A stretch of DNA of 64,000 nucleotides, from NCBI RefSeq assembly GCF_014652575.1, contig NZ_BMZB01000001.1, positions 124,001 through 188,000 on the forward strand. The letters are read 5' to 3'. Shown here piece after piece: positions 44,180 to 52,281 of the stretch; position 1 is the first letter of the stretch, and every line of letters starts with the position of its first letter. A program made the translations under genes and the position numbers. The notes beneath the pieces were generated by a model. It was not told where the DNA came from, ran no database searches, and worked only from the letters and a program-made list of their open reading frames with translations. This DNA comes from Asticcacaulis endophyticus. GTDB lineage: Bacteria > Pseudomonadota > Alphaproteobacteria > Caulobacterales > Caulobacteraceae.

Positions 44180-45274
44180 GTGAGAGGGAAGCTTAAAGCC
44201 TTGCGTATCTTGCTGGCCACCGATGCATGGGAACCCCAGGTCAACGGGGTCGTGACCACATTGAAGCGCACGCTCGACGAATGCCGCGCTCTGGGTCATG
44301 ACTTTGAAATCATTCAATATAATGAATTCAAAACCGTTTCCTGGCCTGATTACAAAGAAGTCAAGCTGGCGCTCGGCTGCTACGAAGAGGTGCGCGAACG
44401 CATCCTGATGTATGCGCCTGATGCCGTTCACATCGCCACCGAAGGCCCGGTAGGGCTGGCCGCGCGCCGGGTGTGCGTGGAGTGGGGCCTGCCGTTTACC
44501 ACCAGCTATCACACCAAATTCCCGGAATACGTCTCGGCGCGTCTGCCGCTGCCGCTAAGCGTCGGCTATGCCTATATGCGCTGGTTCCATAAGCCGTCAG
44601 GCCGGGTCATGGTGGCGACCCCGACCCTGCAAAAGGATCTTGAGGCCCACGGCATCAAAAACGTCTCTCCGTGGACACGCGGTGTCGATACCGTCATGTT
44701 CCGCCCCGATCTTGAGCCGATCTATGGTGACCTGCCCCGCCCGATCATGGCCTATGTCGGGCGTGTGGCGGTCGAAAAGAATATCGAAGCCTTTTTGTCG
44801 CTCGATGTCCCCGGCACCAAGGTGATCGTCGGCGGCGGTCCGCAGCTCGAAGAACTTAAGGTCAAATATCCCAAGACCATCTTTACCGGCCCGCGCTTTG
44901 GCGACGAACTGGCGCGGTCCTATGCCGATGCCGATGTGTTTGTGTTCCCGTCCCTGACCGACACCTTTGGACTGGTGATCCTTGAAGCCATGGCGACCGG
45001 CACACCGGTGGCGGCTTTCCCGGCCCATGGACCGATCGACATCATTCCGGGCTCAAACGCCGGCGTCATTAACGACGACCTGAAAATCGCCACCGAAGAG
45101 GCGCTGAAACTCGATCCGAAAAATGTACGCGCCTATGCTGAGAAGTTTTCCTGGCGGGCCTGTGCCGAAGAGTTCGTGCGCAATCTCCAGCCCCTGCCTC
45201 AGCCGGAAAAGGCCCGTATCTGGACTCGGCTTAAGGCGCTCAATCCGATCCGCAAACGGCGTAAAACCGCTTAG
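44180..45274 (+). CDS. GT4 family glycosyltransferase (mannosyltransferase-like)
   Basis: This GT-B fold enzyme of 364 residues resembles GDP-mannose-dependent alpha-mannosyltransferases that act on lipid acceptors. Landmarks: RILLATDAWEPQVNGVVTTLKR at the N-terminus; GPVGLAARRVCVEWGLPFTTSYHTKFPEY near 95; YVGRVAVEKNIEAFL near 195; and the donor-binding region SLTDTFGLVILEAMATGTPVAAFP near 260 with the EX7E glutamate. The start is uncertain: GTG 44180 has no good ribosome site, while TTG 44201 has AGAGGGA upstream. The acceptor cannot be read from context. Confidence 0.88.
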   Translation: MRGKLKALRILLATDAWEPQVNGVVTTLKRTLDECRALGHDFEIIQYNEFKTVSWPDYKEVKLALGCYEEVRERILMYAPDAVHIATEGPVGLAARRVCVEWGLPFTTSYHTKFPEYVSARLPLPLSVGYAYMRWFHKPSGRVMVATPTLQKDLEAHGIKNVSPWTRGVDTVMFRPDLEPIYGDLPRPIMAYVGRVAVEKNIEAFLSLDVPGTKVIVGGGPQLEELKVKYPKTIFTGPRFGDELARSYADADVFVFPSLTDTFGLVILEAMATGTPVAAFPAHGPIDIIPGSNAGVINDDLKIATEEALKLDPKNVRAYAEKFSWRACAEEFVRNLQPLPQPEKARIWTRLKALNPIRKRRKTA

Positions 45275-45276
45275 AT

Positions 45277-46329
45277 TTAATGACTGTCAGGTGCGGCCAT
45301 CACCACCTGCGTACGGGCAGCCTGCTTGACCTTATCATGCAGGCTGTCATCCAGCGCGATCAAGCCGCGCCCTTTGAGATAACCGCCCTTCCCCGCCGCG
45401 GCGTCGGACACAAACTCATTCATATAGCCTTCAAGACCCGGCACGAACTTTAAGTGCGCCTTCTTGACGTATATGAACAAAGACCGCGCCAGCGGGTAAC
45501 GGCCGGAGGCAATATCCGTGGGCGTAGGCATTACACCGTCTATTTTGGCGACCTTCACCTTGTCCTTGTTTTCCTCATAGAAGGAATAACCGAACACCCC
45601 GAGCGAATCCGGCGTCTTGGTCAGAACACTCAAGGTGGCATTGTCATTTTCACCGGCATTGACGTAACGGCCATCTTCGCGGATCGAGCCGGTTAGCTGC
45701 TTAAAGCGCTTTTCATTGCGGGTCTTGATATCCCTCAGCAGCGGATAGGCCGCCCCGCCGCTTTCCATACCCAGTTCAACAAAGGCATCGCGCGTACCCG
45801 ACGTCGACGGCGGGCCGTACACCAGTATTTTGCGGTCCGGCAATCCTGCCGAAATCTGGTTCCAGCGCACATAGGGGTTGGGATCAAACGCGCCGTAGCG
45901 CAGCACGTCCTTCGACAGGGCCAGATAGAGCATATCCAGCCGGAAATCGTAGTCCGGGTTTTGCTTGTTCATGGCGATGACGACGCCGTCATAGCCAATC
46001 TGAAGCTCGATAATTTCCCCCACGCCGTTCTTTTGGCACATCTCGTACTCGGACGGCTTCATGGGCCGAGACGCATTGGCAACGTCAGGGGTGCTGCCGC
46101 CCAACCCTGAGCAGAACAGCTTGATGCCGCCGCCGGTGCCGAGCGATTCGATCTTGGGGGCCTTGGTGCCATACTTGCGCATGTAATATTCAGCTACGCG
46201 CGTGGCGAACGGAAACACCGTCGATGATCCTGCCGCCCACACATAGTCGCGTTGCATCTGCGCCGAGGCCGAAACCGGCGACATAGAGATCAACATGGCG
46301 ACAGAGAGAGACAAGAGCGGCTTATACAT
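45277..46329 (-). CDS. pstS: Phosphate-binding PstS-like protein (second copy)
   Basis: This is a periplasmic phosphate-binding protein of 350 residues. The signal peptide is MYKPLLSLSVAMLISMSPVSASA. Phosphate-binding loops are DYVWAAGSSTVFPFATRVAEYY, SLGTGGGIKLFC, NASRPMKPSEYE and PPSTSGTRDAFVELG. It lies downstream of a closely similar pstS paralogue on the same strand. A consensus Pho box lies 34 bases before its start, so it has its own phosphate-starvation promoter. PstCAB are not nearby. Confidence 0.9.
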   Translation of the reverse strand: MYKPLLSLSVAMLISMSPVSASAQMQRDYVWAAGSSTVFPFATRVAEYYMRKYGTKAPKIESLGTGGGIKLFCSGLGGSTPDVANASRPMKPSEYEMCQKNGVGEIIELQIGYDGVVIAMNKQNPDYDFRLDMLYLALSKDVLRYGAFDPNPYVRWNQISAGLPDRKILVYGPPSTSGTRDAFVELGMESGGAAYPLLRDIKTRNEKRFKQLTGSIREDGRYVNAGENDNATLSVLTKTPDSLGVFGYSFYEENKDKVKVAKIDGVMPTPTDIASGRYPLARSLFIYVKKAHLKFVPGLEGYMNEFVSDAAAGKGGYLKGRGLIALDDSLHDKVKQAARTQVVMAAPDSH

Positions 46330-46362
46330 AGGACAGCGGTTCCATGAGTGAGGCCGCTTCAT

Positions 46363-46380
46363 ATGACAGTTTCGTGACAA
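46363..46380 (-). promoter_or_regulatory. Pho box upstream of the second pstS
   Basis: Read on the minus strand, TTGTCAC-GAAA-CTGTCAT matches the PhoB consensus CTGTCAT-N4-CTGTCAT with two differences. It lies 34 bases upstream of the start codon. Confidence 0.82.
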
Positions 46381-46393
46381 AAACCAGCCACAG

Positions 46394-46430
46394 AAAAAAG
46401 CCGCCCCCACCACAAGGCAGGGACGGCTTT
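46394..46430 (-). terminator. Intrinsic terminator of the first pstS
   Basis: On the minus strand the stem AAAGCCGTCCC/GGGGGCGGCTTT is followed by six T residues. It sits 22 bases after the stop of the upstream pstS and isolates the two copies transcriptionally. Confidence 0.82.
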
Positions 46431-46451
46431 CATTGTCAGCTTACGCAGCCC

Positions 46452-47498
46452 TTAAGACTTCGGGCGCGCCATTGGCTTCAAGGTCTTGATGCCGCCCTTG
46501 ATGGCCGCATGTTCGGCGGCCGGCAACGGTATCAGACCGCGCTGCTGGAGGTAGCCGCCCTTGCCCGTCGCCGCATCCGAAACATATTCGTTGATGAAGG
46601 CGTCAAGACCCGGCGTGACGCCGATATGGGCCTTTTTGACGTAGATATAAAGCGAACGCGACACCGGATATTTGCCGGTGGCGATAGTTTCCGGGGTCGG
46701 GGCCACACCGTTGATGGTGGCCACCTTCACCTTATCCATGTTCTCCTCAAAGAAGGAGTAACCGAACACGCCCAGAGCGCCCGGTGTCTTGGTCAGGGTG
46801 CCGATGATGGCGTTATCGTTTTCACCGGAATCGACCCATACGCCGTCTTCGCGAATGGCCGAGCCCATTTCCTTGAACTTCTTCTCGTCCGAAGCCTTGA
46901 GCGCCTTGAGCGCTGGGAACTTAGCCGCACCGGCTTCGAGCGCCAGTTCGTTCCAGGAATCGCGAGTACCGGACGTGGTGGGCGGCCCGTACATCAGGAT
47001 CTTGCTCTTGGGCAGGTTTGGATTGATCTGATGCCAGCCCTTATAAGGGTTCTTCACATACTGACCGTAGCGCAGCACGTCCTTGGACAGGGCCAGGTAA
47101 AAATCGACATCGCGGAAGGCATAGTCTTTGCCTGTTTTGGCGGTGGCGATGACGATGCCGTCGTAACCGATCTTGATTTCCAGAATGTCGTTGACGCCCT
47201 TGGCCTTACAGGCGTCGAATTCCGATTTTTTCATCGGACGTGAGGCGTTGGCGACGTCCGGCGTGCCCGCGCCAATACCGGCGCAAAAGGCTTTGAAACC
47301 GCCACCGGTGCCGAGGCTTTCAACCTTGGGCGCCTTGGCGCCGCTCTTGCGGCCATAGTTTTCCGCGACGCGGGTGGTGAACGGGAACACGGTCGATGAA
47401 CCGGCGGCCCAGACGTAGTCGCGTGAGGCCTGCGCAGAGGCGGAACCGGCGACGGCAAAAGCGGCCACAGCGGCTACAGCCAAAATGATCTTTTTCAT
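46452..47498 (-). CDS. pstS: Phosphate-binding PstS-like protein (first copy)
   Basis: This 348-residue paralogue of the downstream PstS has signal peptide MKKIILAVAAVAAFAVAGSASA. Its loops are nearly the same: DYVWAAGSSTVFPFTTRVAENY, SLGTGGGFKAFC, NASRPMKKSEFD and PPTTSGTRDSWNELA. AGGAG lies eight bases before the ATG. A Pho-box-like site lies about 40 bases upstream, and an intrinsic terminator follows. Two tandem copies suggest a gene duplication with separate dosage or affinity roles. Confidence 0.92.
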   Translation of the reverse strand: MKKIILAVAAVAAFAVAGSASAQASRDYVWAAGSSTVFPFTTRVAENYGRKSGAKAPKVESLGTGGGFKAFCAGIGAGTPDVANASRPMKKSEFDACKAKGVNDILEIKIGYDGIVIATAKTGKDYAFRDVDFYLALSKDVLRYGQYVKNPYKGWHQINPNLPKSKILMYGPPTTSGTRDSWNELALEAGAAKFPALKALKASDEKKFKEMGSAIREDGVWVDSGENDNAIIGTLTKTPGALGVFGYSFFEENMDKVKVATINGVAPTPETIATGKYPVSRSLYIYVKKAHIGVTPGLDAFINEYVSDAATGKGGYLQQRGLIPLPAAEHAAIKGGIKTLKPMARPKS

Positions 47499-47537
47499 GG
47501 AAATTCTCCTGATGCCCGGTGCTTTTACGCCCGCTAT

Positions 47538-47555
47538 GTGACAGTTCAATGAAGC
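47538..47555 (-). promoter_or_regulatory. Pho-box-like site upstream of the first pstS
   Basis: On the minus strand, GCTTCAT-TGAA-CTGTCAC has one good and one half-matching PhoB heptamer. On the plus strand, ATGTGACA near 47536 and TGTCACAT near 47560 form an inverted pair. This is weaker than the site at 46363. Confidence 0.55.
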
Positions 47556-47598
47556 TATTGTCACATTTCTCAGAGTTTTGTCCGCGTTCGGAGAATTT

Positions 47599-48411
47599 TC
47601 ACAGGAGGTGTTTACGGATCGCCTGCGAGAGAAAATCGATTCCGGTTACGGCAATTATAATGATGATAGCAATGGCCGAAGTATTTGCATAATCAAAGCT
47701 TTGGAGGTTGTCGAACAAAACGGCACCTATACCGCCCGCCCCAATCAGACCCAGAACCGTGGCCGAACGCGCACTTGATTCAAACCGGTAAAGCGCAAAC
47801 GAGGTCCACAGGGGTGCTACCTGCGGGAACACCCCCCAGACGATTTCATGCAAACGGTTGCCGCCGGTGGCGCGCACGCCCTCGACCGGGGCCTTATCAA
47901 TCGCTTCCACAGCCTCGGAAAACAACTTGGCCAAAACCCCAGCATTGTGCAACGATAACGCCAAAACACCCGCCAAAGCGCCTGGCCCAACAGCTACTAG
48001 AAATAATGTAGCCAAAACCAGTTCATTGACCGACCGTAAGATATCCATCAGGCGGCGAGCGATCTGCACGATCCACTGCGGGGCTATGTTTGAGGCACAT
48101 AGCAGACTAAACGGTACAGCCATAATGACGGAAGCCACCGTCCCCCAGATGGCGATCTGGATCGTCAACCACATCTTATCGACATAGTTGCGCCAGTCAG
48201 AGAAGTCGGGATGCATGTACTCTTTTAAAAGGGTCTGGGTGTTGGCAGAATTGGTAAACAGCTTAGGGAGATTGTCCATCTCCACAGCCTTAAAACTGAT
48301 TGCCAGCACAAATATCAGCACCGCCCAGCCGCCATAGGTAATCAGGCGCGACATGAACGAGGTCGTGGGCGGGGCCAGATGGCTGATATCAGACGCGGCG
48401 GTTTTGGACAT
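47599..48411 (-). CDS. phnE: Phosphonate ABC transporter permease PhnE
   Basis: This inner-membrane permease of 270 residues has six likely helices. The EAA-type loop for contact with the ATPase is in the region VEGVRATGGNRLHEIVWGVFPQVAPLW near residue 185. SVNELVLATLFLVAVGPGALAGVLAL and GLIGAGGIGAVLFDNLQSFDY are typical of PhnE. It is the last gene of phnC-phnD-phnE, nine bases after phnD. No phosphonate- or phosphite-degrading enzyme is in the window, so the real substrate could be phosphonate, phosphite or phosphate ester. Confidence 0.9.
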   Translation of the reverse strand: MSKTAASDISHLAPPTTSFMSRLITYGGWAVLIFVLAISFKAVEMDNLPKLFTNSANTQTLLKEYMHPDFSDWRNYVDKMWLTIQIAIWGTVASVIMAVPFSLLCASNIAPQWIVQIARRLMDILRSVNELVLATLFLVAVGPGALAGVLALSLHNAGVLAKLFSEAVEAIDKAPVEGVRATGGNRLHEIVWGVFPQVAPLWTSFALYRFESSARSATVLGLIGAGGIGAVLFDNLQSFDYANTSAIAIIIIIAVTGIDFLSQAIRKHLL

Positions 48412-48420
48412 GAGGCTCTC

Positions 48421-49470
48421 TTATTGGGCCGACGCGGACGCATCCGCCTTAGCCTGAACCGGCGGCGCTTTTTTGATATAGGCAGCCTCTTCGACCTTGA
48501 GGGCGTCATAGGCGGCCTGAGCCTTGTCTATCGCTGCCACATCCCCGGCATTTTTGGCCTGCTGCAAGGCCTGAGTGGCCTCCATCAAACGCACCGGAAT
48601 AAAGTGGTTGTTGTCGTCCGGCTTGAAATTGCCGAAATACAGAGCCCGCAGCACGGCCCGCTGACGGTCGGCCTCAGCCCCCTCGCCCGTCCCATAGGTC
48701 AGGAAAAATGAGCGCAGCTTTTCCTTAGCCGCCGGATCGAGATCCTTACGGTAGATCAGCACATCATTGGGCAGAACCGGCGAATTCCAGATCACCTTGA
48801 TCCTGGCGAACTTTTCCGGATTGGTCTCTTCCAGTTCCCATAGCGCCGTCGAATTATTGGTCGCTGCATCGATCACACCGGCGGCCACAGCTTCGATATT
48901 GGCCTGATGGGAGGCCGAGCGGACATTCTTAAAGCAGGTGTTAGGCTCTTTGCCCTGCGGCAGGAAGAAATAGGTCAGCGGCGCCAGCGTACCGGACGTT
49001 GATTTAACATCACCCATGCCAAAATTCAGCGTCTTATCGCATGTCAGCAACTGCTCCGCTGTAAGCGTTGATTTAGCGGGGACAATGATAACCGAAGTAT
49101 AGCCTTCGACCCCATCAGGATAGGTCGAATGGGCAAAGACTTCGCCTTCGGCACGGCGGATGGCCTCAAGCCCGGCGGCATTGGAGAACCAGCCCGCCTG
49201 CACCTGATTGAAACGCATCCCCTCAATCAGGGTGGTGTAGTTCGACGAATAGAACGGGCGAATGTTCAGACCCGTTTCCTTGCGCATATCCTCAAACAGC
49301 GGCGTCCACAGCTTCTCAAGATCCTGCGCCTTTTCGACCGACAGAACCGAGAACGCGATTTCCGGATTGGTTGCGGCCTCATCGGGCTTTGAGCATGACG
49401 ACAGGCCAAGCAGGCCTGCCCCCGCCACAGCGGCCATCGCGCTTAAGATAAAATGTTTGCGCTTCAGCAT
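48421..49470 (-). CDS. phnD: Phosphonate-type ABC substrate-binding lipoprotein PhnD
   Basis: This is the solute-binding protein for the phn transporter, 349 residues. The lipoprotein signal ends in LLGLSSC (lipobox Cys 26). The domain of the PhnD/PtxB type includes FSVLSVEKAQDLEKLWTPLFEDM, IRPFYSSNYTTLIEGMRFNQVQAGWFSN, and FGMGDVKSTSGTLAPLTYF. The C-terminus has a long Ala/Lys-rich helix (ATQALQQAKNAGDVAAIDKAQAAYDAL). The start overlaps the phnC stop. Confidence 0.9.
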   Translation of the reverse strand: MLKRKHFILSAMAAVAGAGLLGLSSCSKPDEAATNPEIAFSVLSVEKAQDLEKLWTPLFEDMRKETGLNIRPFYSSNYTTLIEGMRFNQVQAGWFSNAAGLEAIRRAEGEVFAHSTYPDGVEGYTSVIIVPAKSTLTAEQLLTCDKTLNFGMGDVKSTSGTLAPLTYFFLPQGKEPNTCFKNVRSASHQANIEAVAAGVIDAATNNSTALWELEETNPEKFARIKVIWNSPVLPNDVLIYRKDLDPAAKEKLRSFFLTYGTGEGAEADRQRAVLRALYFGNFKPDDNNHFIPVRLMEATQALQQAKNAGDVAAIDKAQAAYDALKVEEAAYIKKAPPVQAKADASASAQ

Positions 49471-50291
49471 CAGGATACCGCTCCTTCCCAGTAAGCGTCT
49501 TCGATCTCTTCGCCGTAGATGTCTTTGAGTTTATCTCCGCTCAGCCCCCCGGCCGGGCCATCATAGACGATAACCCCGTCCTTGAGCGCCAGTATGCGGT
49601 CACAATAGCGTTTGGCATAGTCAACCTGGTGCAGGGTAACGATCACCCCGACCTTATCCTCAGTATTGACCTTGACCAACAGCTCCATGACCTTGCGCGC
49701 CGTCACCGGATCAAGCGACGCCACCGGCTCATCGGCCAGAATGACCTTGGCGTCCTGCACGATGGCACGCGCAATCGCGCCGCGCTGCTGCTGCCCGCCG
49801 GATAAGGTATTGGCGCGTTGATTGGCTTTTGAGGCCACGCCGACATGATCAAGGGCGCGCATCACCGCCATTTTCTCATCCTTCGACCACAGGCCGAAAA
49901 AGCCGCGCAGGCCATTGACCTTACCAAGATGCCCAAGAGCGGCATTGGTGAACAACGACAACCGGCCTACCAGATTAAACTGCTGGGCGATCATGCCCAG
50001 ATTCATGCGCGCCTGACGGACATTGCCGGCCAGACGGCCTTTGGACTGAATGGCCTGCCCCATGACCTTGATGTCACCGCTTGAGGCATCATCGATCAGC
50101 AGCCCGCCGATCGAGCGTAGCAGGGTTGATTTGCCTGAGCCCGACGGCCCGATCAGGGCAATGCGCTCAGGCTTATCCATGGTGAAGGAGACATTGTTGA
50201 GGGCCTTAAGCGTTCCGCGCGGTTTGGCACCGTCGGCCTTGATCGTATAGGTTTTGGAGACAGCGCTCACCTCGACCAGCGGCTGCGGCAT
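49470..50291 (-). CDS. phnC: Phosphonate ABC transporter ATPase PhnC
   Basis: This ABC ATPase of 273 residues has Walker A IALIGPSGSGKSTLLRSI, the Q-loop at MIAQQFNLVGRL, the signature TLSGGQQQRGAIARAI, Walker B VILADEPVASLDP and the H-loop TLHQVDYAKRYCDRI. I chose ATG 50291 (MPQPLVEVSAVSK). It opens phnCDE and is divergent from the decarboxylase gene, with a 400-base region full of inverted repeats between them. Confidence 0.92.
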   Translation of the reverse strand: MPQPLVEVSAVSKTYTIKADGAKPRGTLKALNNVSFTMDKPERIALIGPSGSGKSTLLRSIGGLLIDDASSGDIKVMGQAIQSKGRLAGNVRQARMNLGMIAQQFNLVGRLSLFTNAALGHLGKVNGLRGFFGLWSKDEKMAVMRALDHVGVASKANQRANTLSGGQQQRGAIARAIVQDAKVILADEPVASLDPVTARKVMELLVKVNTEDKVGVIVTLHQVDYAKRYCDRILALKDGVIVYDGPAGGLSGDKLKDIYGEEIEDAYWEGAVS

Positions 50292-50371
50292 ATTTATACC
50301 CCCAAATTCCACGCGAAACCACGCTGCGGCTTAAACGACAGCGTCACCAAATGATTAACGTCCCTACCCTT

Positions 50372-50453
50372 GCCCAAGTTTTGTAGTTTTGGCAACCACT
50401 TCGGTAACTCAGGGCCGCCAAAAGCGTCACCGCGCCACATCGAAAACTTGGGC
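50372..50453. repeat. Nested inverted repeats upstream of phnC
   Basis: GCCCAAGTTTT (50372-50382) pairs with AAAACTTGGGC (50443-50453), and inside it TTTTGGC (50387-50393) pairs with GCCAAAA (50417-50423). Both are perfect. The structure lies 80-160 bases upstream of phnC on its strand. It could be an operator, a leader RNA or a cruciform; no family is recognised. Confidence 0.6.
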
Positions 50454-50572
50454 CAAAACCCGCAAACTTTCAAAAGCGGATCATAGGGTTAATTGAATAA
50501 CATCGTTATATGAAACTTCACATTTCTGGCCTTTACACCGGGGCCTATATCTATATATTCCGCGCTTCCGGC

Positions 50573-50634
50573 GGACCCCGAAACATGCGGTCTCATGTGG
50601 GTCCAGATACGTTGATAAGGTATCTGGCATGAGA
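50573..50634 (+). ncRNA. Structured leader of the decarboxylase gene (possible speF motif)
   Basis: A strong two-part hairpin pairs TCTCATG (50591-50597) with CATGAGA (50628-50634) and CCAGATAC (50603-50610) with GTATCTGG (50620-50627). An alternative stem GGACCC/GGGTCC (50573-50578 with 50599-50604) overlaps it, so the two folds compete. It lies 60 bases before the decarboxylase start. A leader RNA class named speF is known upstream of alphaproteobacterial ornithine decarboxylase genes; that this is one is inference. Confidence 0.55.
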
Positions 50635-50693
50635 CTAGAGAAACACTCTGCTAACGTCGGTCTGGGTTTAAACTTTATCTTGGGTGTCTGTGG

Positions 50694-51962
50694 ATGGAAA
50701 TCTTCCCTACGGCCCTGGACCTGGTCCGCAAGCAGTCTCCGGAACGTCCCGTCGCTATGGTGCGACGTGCTGCTGTTTCCGTCGCGGCCCAATGGTTTCA
50801 GGCTAATTTCAAAGGCGATGTCTTTTATGCCGTCAAGGCAAATCCGTCGACGTGGGTGATTGAAACCCTGCGCGATGCGGGGATTTCGTCGTTCGATGTG
50901 GCATCGTTAGGCGAAGTCGAACTGGTGCGTTCCTTAGCCCCCGAAGCGCGTCTAGCATTCATGCATCCGGTCAAGAGCCGCTCAGCCATTACCCGCGCCT
51001 ATTTTGATTACGGCGTGCGTACCTTCAGCCTCGATACCCATGACGAACTGCGCAAGATTCTGGATGCCACCGGCAATGCCAAGGACCTGAACCTGATCGT
51101 GCGTCTGGCGACCTCCGGCGAAGGCTCGAACCTACCGCTGACCAATAAGTTTGGCGCTCAGGCGCACGAAGCGCCCGCCCTACTGCTGGCCACCCGTCAG
51201 GCCACCCAAGACCTGATGGGCATTTCGTTCCATGTCGGTTCGCAATGTATGCGCCCAACCGCCTATGCGGCGGCTATGTCCGCCGCCTCGCGCTCACTGG
51301 TGCGGGCCGGTGTGTTTGCCGATATCGTCGATGTCGGCGGCGGCTTCCCATCGGTCTACCCCGGCATGGTGCCACCGGCTCTGGCCGAATATATGGATGT
51401 CATCGACCGCGCCTTCGAGGATATGAAGGTACACGAAACCACTGAGCTGTGGGCCGAACCCGGCCGATCATTAGTGGCGGAGTCGACCTCGGTCTTGACG
51501 CGCGTTGAACTGCGCAAGGGCGATGCCCTGTACCTCAATGACGGTTCCTACGGCACCTTGTTTGACGCCACCCACGCCAAATGGCCGTTCCCGGTTAAAC
51601 TGGTGCGGGCTGATGGTACTGACGCTGAGGGCGAACTGCGCCCGTTCCGTTTCTATGGCCCGACCTGTGACTCCATCGACCACATGCCGGGGCCGTTCTG
51701 GCTGCCTGCCGATGTGCGCGAAGGCGACTATATCGAAATCGGCATGCTGGGCGCTTACGGCGTGGCTATGGCGACCGGCTTCAACGGCTATGGTCAGACC
51801 GACACAGTGTTTATGGACGATGCGCCCATGGCCTCCCTGTTTGGGCTTGGCCCGCGCCATATCTCGACACCGCGCAGCGCCTACGACACCTATGAAGACA
51901 ATAAGGTCGTGCGCCTGAACCGCCCCAAAGGTGGCAAACGCGGCAAAAAGCGGAGCAAGTAA
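50694..51962 (+). CDS. Ornithine/lysine decarboxylase, alanine-racemase fold
   Basis: This type III PLP decarboxylase makes putrescine (or cadaverine) from ornithine (or lysine) in the cytosol. Of 422 residues, the PLP Lys is in DVFYAVKANPSTWV near residue 49. HVGSQ, DIVDVGGGFPSVYPG, WAEPGRSLVA and the catalytic Cys in FYGPTCDSIDHMPGP all fit the fold IV family. The tail is Lys/Arg-rich (GGKRGKKRSK). The start ATG 50694 has no clear Shine-Dalgarno; a structured leader precedes it. Downstream lies the deoxyhypusine-synthase-like gene. Confidence 0.9.
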   Translation: MEIFPTALDLVRKQSPERPVAMVRRAAVSVAAQWFQANFKGDVFYAVKANPSTWVIETLRDAGISSFDVASLGEVELVRSLAPEARLAFMHPVKSRSAITRAYFDYGVRTFSLDTHDELRKILDATGNAKDLNLIVRLATSGEGSNLPLTNKFGAQAHEAPALLLATRQATQDLMGISFHVGSQCMRPTAYAAAMSAASRSLVRAGVFADIVDVGGGFPSVYPGMVPPALAEYMDVIDRAFEDMKVHETTELWAEPGRSLVAESTSVLTRVELRKGDALYLNDGSYGTLFDATHAKWPFPVKLVRADGTDAEGELRPFRFYGPTCDSIDHMPGPFWLPADVREGDYIEIGMLGAYGVAMATGFNGYGQTDTVFMDDAPMASLFGLGPRHISTPRSAYDTYEDNKVVRLNRPKGGKRGKKRSK

Positions 51963-51965
51963 GGA

Positions 51966-52031
51966 TACCCCCTCTGACACTTTAAGCTTTGCTTAAAATG
52001 TCAGCTCCCCCTGCCACAGGGGGAGTTCTTA
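51966..52031 (-). repeat. REP-like repeat, copy R7
   Basis: On the minus strand a CTCCCCCTGTGGCAGGGGGAG hairpin variant is followed by CTGACATTTTAAGC/GCTTAAAGTGTCAG and then AGGGGGTAT. The order of blocks is as in the other copies, with a different middle stem. It starts next to the decarboxylase stop codon. Confidence 0.65.
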
Positions 52032-52149
52032 TAGGCGTCACAAAACACTCATCAAAACCTTATTTGCCAAAGCCTTTCGCTTGGTTTATAGGAGCCGCAG
52101 TTTTTATCTTAGTTGCGCTAACACACCGCTCTTAGAGCACAGATTTGCC

Positions 52150-52234
52150 TCCCCATCGCGCCGTCTGGGGGATTACGGGCACTCCCTCTCCGCAAGGGGA
52201 AGGGGGCGCATGGGGGAAACTGGTTTCCCCCATG
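52150..52234 (+). repeat. REP-like sequence R8 with an 11-bp hairpin
   Basis: Degenerate G/C-rich repeat blocks (CTCCCTCTCCGCAAGGGGAAGGGGGCGC) are followed by a perfect hairpin. CATGGGGGAAA (52209-52219) pairs with TTTCCCCCATG (52224-52234) across a CTGG loop. It lies 48 bases before the next start codon and would be in the 5' untranslated region if transcription begins upstream. Confidence 0.6.
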
Positions 52235-52281
52235 ATGTAATGACGGGCGTCCACCTTAATCTCCTCTCAAAGGACCAAGAG

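Noticed and set aside
46344-47243. 299-residue open frame on the plus strand
   Set aside because: It is exactly antisense to the first pstS, with the His/Arg/Gly-rich composition expected of a shadow of a GC-rich gene.
50629-50859. Small upstream frame (MRLEKHSANVGLGL...) starting in the decarboxylase leader
   Set aside because: It could be a leader peptide, but it runs far into the decarboxylase in another frame and has no clear conservation signal to support it.
52081-52281. N-terminal extension of the deoxyhypusine-synthase-like protein
   Set aside because: The extra 67 codons run through REP-like and hairpin sequence and do not look like the family; ATG 52282 has a good ribosome site.
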